Position numbers and translations under genes: made by a program. A model generated the notes under the pieces. It saw only the letters and a program-made list of their open reading frames with translations, had not been told where the DNA came from and ran no database searches. A DNA stretch of 64,000 nt from Baylisascaris procyonis (Eukaryota; Nematoda; Chromadorea; Rhabditida; Ascarididae), in contig JAZARR010000088.1 in NCBI GenBank assembly GCA_037389465.1, positions 1 to 64,000 of the forward strand, given 5' to 3'. The stretch's first letter is position 1; each line of letters begins with the position of its first letter. Below are positions 58,601-64,000 of the stretch, piece after piece.

Positions 58601-61600
58601 GAAAAATAACCAGCCTGCCTGATCATATGATAATGCCTTGAGGCTCAGCAAAAACAAACAAAGAGGGCTTTGCGCTGCTGAAACTAGCCGCGAGGCTTGC
58701 GTCACGGCTCGCATCTAAATTTGGACGATTGCATTGTGGTTTTTTTATGTGCATACAATTTTTTCCCACTCACTGTGGTGCCTAGTTCAAAAATGTTCAC
58801 TTTTGCTCGCATGACCTGGTTTTATAAGTTTTTTCGTGTTTCAAAACTCGCTTTGTGAATTTGACTGCGGTCTAAGAGCTCACAAAGTCGGTTTCTAGGT
58901 GGGATCGAAAAAGATGCCATGTTTGGCACACGATCTTTTACGATGGTGTTAAAATCGTGCGCTATCATGGTTGAGCTTGCTTCATCCAAAACACTGGCGT
59001 AATGAATTTTCAGGATTTATACGTACTTCATGCAAAAAACTTATACCGTTATTGGATTCTAATTTGGCAACTTCAGCTATAGGGAATTTGGAGGGATCGC
59101 AAGATGCAAGACGTTTCTCACAGCCCAGACCAGAATACCTCGGGGTATACCAGTCGTGCAGATTTTATTGAATCGATACAGTGAATCTAGTTAACAAAAT
59201 CTGCAAGTGGACGGATAGACAAATTGTAAAGTTTTGGGGAAAGGTACAAGTTAGGACTGGAGCGCATTTCTGCTGTCTAGAATATGAAATATATTTGTAA
59301 TGCCTCTAATGCAAGTTGCAGTAATGCTTTGATGCTCACTTATTGTAGAAATTCTCGCATTGAAATAAGACCCATTCGAACGTTTGTTTGTTTAAAGTTC
59401 CTTGCTTGCGGATTAAATTTTTCTGGTGATGAATGCGGCTGTCAATTGAATAGTGTTTAGCAATCAATATAAGGGTGTCTAATGACTCAATGAAGTTCGA
59501 AGTAGCTAACTTCATGAGATAATTGTTCGTTGCAGCTTACTTGAGGTTGTCTTATGCAAAAATGGATCGCTTAATGTTGCAATCTCATCGCCCAGCTCCA
59601 CTTTCGTGCATACTTTTCCTTTCAACTATACGGATGGTTATCGCCACTTTTTCCAGTCGACATTCGGCGGCAAGACTCCACTCTCTGTCACAGTCAGCAG
59701 TGTTACTTTTCTTGACTGTAACTTCTTTAAATTTTTTAACTAGGCCGTGCACTGGCTGAGATGTTTAGAGAATCTCAATAAATTCAGTGATACTTGACTA
59801 GTATATTCGGGTTTAAATGTTTAATGAAGTTGTGCGACTTGAAAGTATAAAGAAATTCGCTTTTTCTGACCAGCTGTGATTTTGAATATCAGCACATTTT
59901 GTATGATTACGGCCACCATGATGGTGGCCGTAATTAAACAGGGGCGGCAGATTCAGTAAATATTTTTAAGCAATAATAAGAGGTTGTATAACTCTGGAAT
60001 AACTTTCCCAGTCGGCGGGTTTGTCTGACCGTTATGCAGGGCGTATTAACAGCAAGTATTGCATAGATGGGGGGTGGGGAAAGGGACTACAAGAGTCGAA
60101 CTGAGGCGAAACTAATAACTAAACTAAATCTGCAGCAGCAACCCAACCTGGTTGCGCTTGATCTAAAAACCTGATCGCTCAAGTACGTCGCAAATGAAAT
60201 AGTCTACGTCTCTTAAAGCATCACAACTTGTACAAACTCTTATTGAGGTGGATTCATCAAAATTCAACTTTCCATCGGATGTGGCGAAGAGCCTGTCATT
60301 AGCGAAGGCCGTCAAATACGACTTCGGCGGTGCAGTTGAAACTGACGCCCTCTATGATGTCCTACCTCTCGACAGCTCCTCTCAAAAGCACAACTTCTCC
60401 GGATGCATAGCAAGTAAATTTGAGAGTGTGATCCTTTATTCTGAGGTTGCCGCGGAGTATGTTCCAGCTAAAGCTGCATGCAACCGTTCATTAAGTTTCC
60501 TTTTGTCTTACAGCGTCTTCGAGTAGCTTTTCAGTTGGCAAGCACTGAGAAATACATATGTATAAAGTGTGCTTTTTAATTAGCTTACTTGTTTGTTTGA
60601 GTAAAAAATCTTCAATGCAGCTGCGTTCGCTGCCATGTTCTAGAACGTTTCAAGCGACATTTTTCTTTGACTACAAACGCAAGATGATTAGATGATTTGG
60701 ATGCTTTGAAGAAAATCAGATGCGCATGCCCAGTTATAAGAATCGATGGGTACAAATATGAGCACCCATTGCAGAAATAAGCTGGTGGAAATGTTCGCTG
60801 TTTTCAGATATTGATGTCAACTTAAACGTAGGAAGAATGCACTTCAAGCCTAACTCCTATTTGGAAGATCCAGGCGAAGAGTATGCTCAGCACACCGTTG
60901 TTTATGGAGACCATCTCATCACTGGTGCCTGCAGCTCTTTTAAAATTCCCGGAACACTTCCTGGTATGTCAGACCAATATGTTTCATGTTGGCCTCCCAT
61001 TTCCTTTATGAATTATTGCTTTCTGCAAATAGGGAAGCATACTGGTTTGTTCATACTCCGAGGTTTTATTTCATTGGTTCACACAAGGCATTTTCATAAG
61101 TTTAAAAAAAAAGATATAGGAGATATTAAAACCTGCTGCAGCCAATGGTTTTTATGCTGGCAACTGCGTTTTATTTAGCAAGAGCAGAATAGTTTTGAGT
61201 GGCTATGACATTTCGGAGCGACATTTAGGAGCTGCCTAAGCTCATTTTGAGTCTCCGGATTGACTTTCTTATTGTGAGAGTGTAATGTAATGAAGCATTT
61301 ACCTGACCGCCACATATGTGTTTGGTTTTGTATAGTGTAATGAGAGGCTATATTCGGATGTTAAATCAGAAGCTTGTCACTGCCGAATCAGATATATTTT
61401 CAGCACTGCAGAATAATGTGAATGCACCTGAATGGGATTCGCCCTTCCATCCGGAGCAGTACTTCCGTCCTACTCTAGGAATATCAACAACAACCCCACC
61501 ACCGGAAGGGGAATTTCCATGTGAGGATTTCAATCATTTAAATGCACCACCTGCAAATTTTCGCAGTCTGCGTTTTCTCTCTTCAAATGGTGTTAATAGC

Positions 61601-63727
61601 AAGCTTGAGTGTGCACGGTTTCTGCGGCTATATGTGTGCATACCGTATCCAATTTTCTAGCAGTGAGTTAACTTCAGCTTTGAGAGTGTGAAGAAATTGC
61701 TCGGAACTCATGCGGCTATCGATTGAGATGCACATCTGTGATGAGAGAGGATAGTTGCACTTCTTCGTTCGGTCAGAGCGTTTAAAAAATTTCACTCACC
61801 TTGCCTCAGTTGGTTTTCGACAAAAGCCGCGAACCTTAATAGCTGATCGGCAGCTATAAATATCTGTTAAAACACATGGTTTTGCACTTTTTGAAGCAAG
61901 GAGTTCTACTCTTACATTTATTGAGTCACTGGGAAAAACTCTTGAGACACCGCTAAAGTTTCTCAGGTGTTTTTGACTGTGGCAAGTAATTTACACTGTT
62001 TTCTGATTTTCCGTGCTAGCTTCAATTCACTGAATGCACCTTGTGCTGAAAGATACCAATATACGTGTTTTACTAGATGTGGCGTCGTGAATTTTTCGGC
62101 ACCTACAATTTGAAGGCGCACGGGAGGAGGGGTAGGTAATGTTGCTTGCACACGGCTAGCAATTACCTTTGGTCGACAAATCAGCAAAGTGAACAGCTCG
62201 AAAATATAAAATATGGGGTGTCGAACAACCGAGCAATGTTTCAGCAAGCACTGGATAGATTTAAACTATTTTAACTGTCACCAGTCTCTACGTAATGTTA
62301 TATTATCACAAGCATAGAAATAAAGGCAACATTTTTTTCAGGGTGGATCATCCTTGTAATAATCGCTGTTATAATCCTCCTCATCCTTCTCATCCTCCTT
62401 CTTCTTTACTGCTGCAGGAAGAAGAAGAAGGGAACCCAGCAAGATCTTCCTCTTCAGGAGCGTCCAAATGGTTGGTTATTAAGTGTTTATTTTCGTTTTG
62501 CGACAAGCACCTTAGAAGACCGTTCTTCTGTTGCATTCAATTCTGCGATTCCCGTTAACAATTAATGTTCTCGACCTTCTGCAGTGTCATTCCTTTATTT
62601 CGTCATTCCGTAGGTAAACTGCTTTTCTCATAAGAAATATTTTATGGTTGATACGGTGTCGCTAATATCGCTTGGTGGTTACTGATGCACAAATTACAGT
62701 AATCTCCTATTAAAATTTCAGAACTAACAAAATCAGCAAACTTAAATCGTTTGAACTCAAGTGCTTATTCGCATGCTTTCATCTCTCTCTAGTGTTTCAC
62801 TTCAAAAACAAAGAATCACATTACTGCTTTAACGTCCATTGAGCACTTTTCGTTGGGTCGGCAGAAAACGTCGAAGAAAATATTATTCATCGAAACGCAA
62901 CCCAGACCTTATATTCTAAACGTCAACTGATCATATTCATTGGGATGTTTATTGAAAGCATTGTATTAGGTTTTGCTGCCTCATTTCATGGAACATTTTT
63001 GATGATCGCTGTAGTGAACTTCAATAAGTATCAGAATTAGTAATGCTCAAAACGTGCTTATTAGTCATTCGTTGACAATTATTACGGCATTATGCAACAT
63101 CGAAAATAACGAATGCTACTTATTTACCAAGGACGTTAACTTCTTTCTATGTTATGATTCGTTTAAATTTTCGAACTTTTCAGATTTTTGGTATGTTTTC
63201 AGATTTGGTGAACGGAGGCACTAATATGCCCGAGCTCACTCCCTTAATTCCTGCCAAAGAAGGTGAGCGTTTCAATGTCTCATATCTTTATTCAAATCTA
63301 ACTTCTCTACGATCGTATTCTTGATGTTCATGGCTTAGTAGCTCCGTTGTAGATCTAGAAACGCTTGCAATTAACACTCTATTGAAGACATTATTTCACC
63401 TATCCATATGATGCAAAACGTCCTATTGAGGCGAGATGTCTGTACTGGAATCGTTGCAAAGACGAAGCACCTGTACTGGAAAATATTACATCATGTAACG
63501 TGAAATTTGAAGTGTTTTGACAATTTATGGTTCAGTCACTCCTTTCGTTCATTCCCTTCCCTTCTCCCATTCCTTTTGCTCTTGTCCAGATAGTAAATTT
63601 TTGCTTCGAAAAAACAGGTGGTCCAGAGTACATAAGCATAAATGAGACTACATTTTCACTTCCTCCACACTCCACTGACTTAGGGCGGGGCGGTGCAGTT
63701 AGCAGTGTGGATTTAGCCTGGTTCTAG
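36934..63727 (+). CDS. Neurexin/Caspr-superfamily receptor with LamG, EGF, fibrinogen-like and transmembrane domains (35 exons)
   Basis: Exons: 36934-37072, 37146-37249, 37746-37836, 38831-38992, 39760-39905, 41058-41136, 42094-42346, 42889-43052, 43187-43300, 43556-43697, 44692-44769, 45461-45592, 46045-46155, 46686-46761, 46991-47125, 47936-48143, 48928-49020, 49401-49504, 50575-50721, 51122-51341, 51786-52001, 53129-53361, 53850-54022, 54530-54620, 55313-55465, 55883-56110, 56381-56566, 58292-58469, 59536-59699, 60219-60413, 60808-60963, 61404-61610, 62342-62470, 63203-63262, 63618-63727. All join in phase except for one missing base in exon 7, giving about 1,725 residues. Order: signal peptide (1-18), LamG1, EGF1, LamG2, acidic linker, EGF2, fibrinogen-like module, LamG3, EGF3, LamG4, EGF4, LamG5, Pro-rich stalk, transmembrane helix (about 1627-1651), tail of about 74 residues. 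Caspr/Neurexin IV proteins are type I adhesion receptors. Their N-terminal discoidin domain is absent here, since the signal peptide leads straight into LamG1. C. elegans ITX-1 is my best guess for the nearest relative, not proven. Exons 11-14, 19, 30 and 32 have the least certain edges. Confidence 0.88.
37450..37502. repeat. (AT)n microsatellite in receptor intron 2
   Basis: About 53 bases of uninterrupted TA dinucleotide between exons 2 and 3. Confidence 0.95.
38014..38092 (+). repeat. Two-copy 40-bp tandem duplication in receptor intron 3
   Basis: Units 38014-38053 and 38054-38092 share the pattern CTCCTAA-AGCGATCTC-TT-GAC-AGCATCC with several substitutions and one indel. It is a diverged local duplication with no coding potential. 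Confidence 0.75.
39616..39653. repeat. Nested palindrome in receptor intron 4
   Basis: ACAGTCACACTGTGACTGT (39623-39641) is a 9-bp inverted repeat around one central base. It sits inside a second weaker inversion (GCGTACAG ... CTGTGTACGC). Confidence 0.7.
44046..44124 (+). repeat. Two-copy tandem repeat in receptor intron 10
   Basis: Units 44046-44080 and 44081-44124 both begin GGACGTTGAAACGTTGAAAT and end GAGACCGT. Each unit contains smaller GTTGAAA repeats. Confidence 0.8.
44543..44612. repeat. (AT)n microsatellite in receptor intron 10
   Basis: About 70 bases of TA dinucleotide, 80 bases before exon 11. Confidence 0.95.
45461..49504 (+). other. Receptor exons 12-18: acidic linker, EGF2 and fibrinogen-like module
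   Basis: Exons 12-14 encode an acidic linker with no domain I recognise (PQDEDENLEVDAEAISHK and similar). Exon 15 has an EGF module (CENNEATFC...CVCKKGFAGEHC). Exons 16-18 match the fibrinogen-like segment of Caspr proteins: LPRNCDDVL, PGTYLIDVDGSGP, YVYC, then EECSQSVQYDCQNAPL, then SNGGTCQCVSGHC. Typical Caspr proteins also have EGF followed by this segment and then LamG3, which fixes the family assignment better than any other part. Confidence 0.75.
46525..46606. repeat. (AT)n microsatellite in receptor intron 13
   Basis: About 80 bases of TA dinucleotide followed by a short T-run, 80 bases before exon 14. Confidence 0.95.
49560..50300. repeat. Candidate dispersed repeat in receptor intron 18
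   Basis: This part of the 1.07-kb intron is GC-richer than its surroundings and includes a purine-rich GGGGCGGGGGATGG word near 50024. It has no coding pattern of its own. Composition suggests an inserted dispersed repeat, but I cannot show a second copy in this window. Confidence 0.3.
50575..53361 (+). other. Receptor exons 19-22: LamG3 and EGF3
   Basis: Exon 19 ends the fibrinogen-like segment (CSCDGGGLSSDYG, TLTPLVCSG). Exon 20 starts LamG3 (ATFRNRADSLGLGDWDIRSL, then FEFRTFESGLTIV). Exon 21 carries LNDGKWHRVVVEL, the strand with the conserved WH pair. Exon 22 closes the domain (FLGCIRQIVLNNGRLL) and adds EGF3 (CEDKCATHACQHQSKC...CVCRN...CEN). The long intron 21 holds an RTE retrotransposon fragment. 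Confidence 0.85.
52170..52610 (-). mobile_element. RTE-type non-LTR retrotransposon 3' fragment in receptor intron 21
   Basis: The minus strand reads the C-terminal end of an RTE-clade reverse transcriptase in two adjacent frames. First come LLNSTVSKAMKYGRKTWTLT, ITQRAMERSMHGISLRD and KKEDIRRRS (about 52605-52420). Then, after a frame change, DNRWSARILEWHPRDRKRPR and GRPSRRWEDFL (about 52375-52290). These are the standard C-terminal blocks of nematode RTE elements. Stops and the shift show that it is dead. It is antisense to the host gene. Confidence 0.85.
53850..56566 (+). other. Receptor exons 23-27: LamG4 and EGF4
   Basis: Exon 23 (IKQRIVLSVRTDRRDAMFVY), exon 24 (IHLADYTRIVLTTNYNRT), exon 25 (FQNEDRVQLSVDDEVCEIVG) and exon 26 (FTLLFIGGVPTENY, LLGCIRGLMIGDEVIDL) form LamG4. 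Exon 27 has the closing VRLGC and an EGF module (CTTGCEEIEPTCMNDGHC...CDC...YYGDHCEK). Exon 27 appears to end at a GC splice donor. Confidence 0.85.
56567..58291. other. Receptor intron 27, longest intron of the 3' half
   Basis: About 1.7 kb with no exon I can fit in frame between EGF4 and LamG5. It contains a C-rich patch near 57490-57535 and AT-rich unique DNA. The exons on either side join in phase, so nothing is missing from the protein. Confidence 0.6.
58505..58531. repeat. Short (AT)n tract in receptor intron 28
   Basis: About 27 bases of TA dinucleotide with one G, close to exon 28. Confidence 0.85.
59906..59934. repeat. Perfect palindrome with 14-bp arms in receptor intron 29
   Basis: ATTACGGCCACCAT (59906-59919), one G, then its exact reverse complement (59921-59934). 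Confidence 0.9.
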
Positions 63728-64000
63728 AAATAGTGTAGAAAACAGAAAGGGGGAAGAGAAAGATTCGAAGGGAAGGATTTTGAGAAATAGAGGTCGTGAA
63801 CTGTCAGCTTGAGGTCGCGGATTGCAGCTATGAAACGACAGGCAGTCTTCCCAACACCGCCGCGCTTATTTTGGATCGTCGGTGTGACTGTCACGTACTA
63901 AATTGGAAAAGGTGGTTGTTAACGCATATCCATATATAACACACGCTAAGCTGGACATTTTGCTAGAAGCTATGAAATTTTCCATTAGTTCTCAACATCG
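63728..64000. other. 3' flank of the receptor gene
   Basis: No AATAAA lies in the 273 bases after the stop codon inside the window, so the 3' UTR probably runs past the edge or uses a variant signal. The sequence is purine-rich at first, then AT-rich. Confidence 0.5.

Larger units (their letters stand above)
58292..63727 (+). other. Receptor exons 28-35: LamG5, stalk, transmembrane helix and tail
   Basis: Exon 28 (FDGNSLLRFNAGEVIEQ) and exon 29 (LLEVVLCKNGSLNVAISSP, FNYTDGYRH) open LamG5. Exons 30 and 31 close it (HNFSGCIA, VNLNVGRMHF, ITGACSS). Exon 32 is a low-complexity stalk with TTTPPPEGEFPCED. Exon 33 holds one hydrophobic helix (WIILVIIAVIILLILLILLL) followed by CCRKKKK, a stop-transfer sequence. 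Exons 34 and 35 give the tail (ELTPLIPAKEG, PEYISINETTFSLPP) ending in VDLAWF and a TAG stop at 63725-63727. Confidence 0.82.

Noticed and set aside
58899..58969. Possible extra receptor exon (RWDRKRCHVWHTIFYDG)
   Set aside because: It has good splice-like ends, but including it breaks the phase needed for exon 59536-59699, whose LamG frame joins directly to exon 58292-58469.

Overview
The window is the left end of a nematode chromosome. It opens with about 6.36 kb of the nematode telomere repeat, written here as its C-rich strand (GCCTAA)n, the complement of TTAGGC. The genes behind it are split by many short, AT-rich introns, and at least two start a few bases after a strong 3' splice site, which suggests trans-splicing. 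I read it as a clade V (rhabditid/strongylid) nematode. A strongylid is my best guess, from intron density and size and from degraded RTE and CR1/jockey-like retrotransposons, but the species cannot be fixed from sequence alone.

Layout: telomere (1-6364); gene-free subtelomere with a perfect 20-bp hairpin (6365-8872); TMEM256/DUF423 membrane protein, + strand (8873-10046); OSTF1, an SH3 plus ankyrin adaptor, - strand (14476-11695); ZIP-family (SLC39A1-3-like) metal transporter, - strand (26540-16014). The roughly 4-kb first intron of the ZIP gene holds a 1.16-kb degenerate interstitial telomeric array (about 23297-24460) followed directly by an (AT)n tract. From 26.6 to 36.9 kb I see no intact gene, only a broken non-LTR retrotransposon (30541-31470, - strand). 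A very large + strand gene fills 36934-63727: a neurexin/Caspr-superfamily type I receptor that I could assemble into 35 phase-consistent exons (about 1,725 residues). Its order is signal peptide, five laminin-G domains, four EGF modules, a fibrinogen-like module, one transmembrane helix and a short cytoplasmic tail.

Almost all single reading frames over 60 codons here are shadows or fragments. The real genes appear only after exons are joined by splice signal, phase and family motif. All four models keep frame over every junction except one apparent single-base frameshift in exon 7 of the neurexin-like gene. The genes show no obvious joint pathway: a small membrane protein, a cytoplasmic adaptor, a metal importer and a cell-surface adhesion receptor. 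The most unusual items are the telomere-like array inside a transporter intron, its higher-order block structure, and the discoidin-less receptor with an unrecognised acidic linker.
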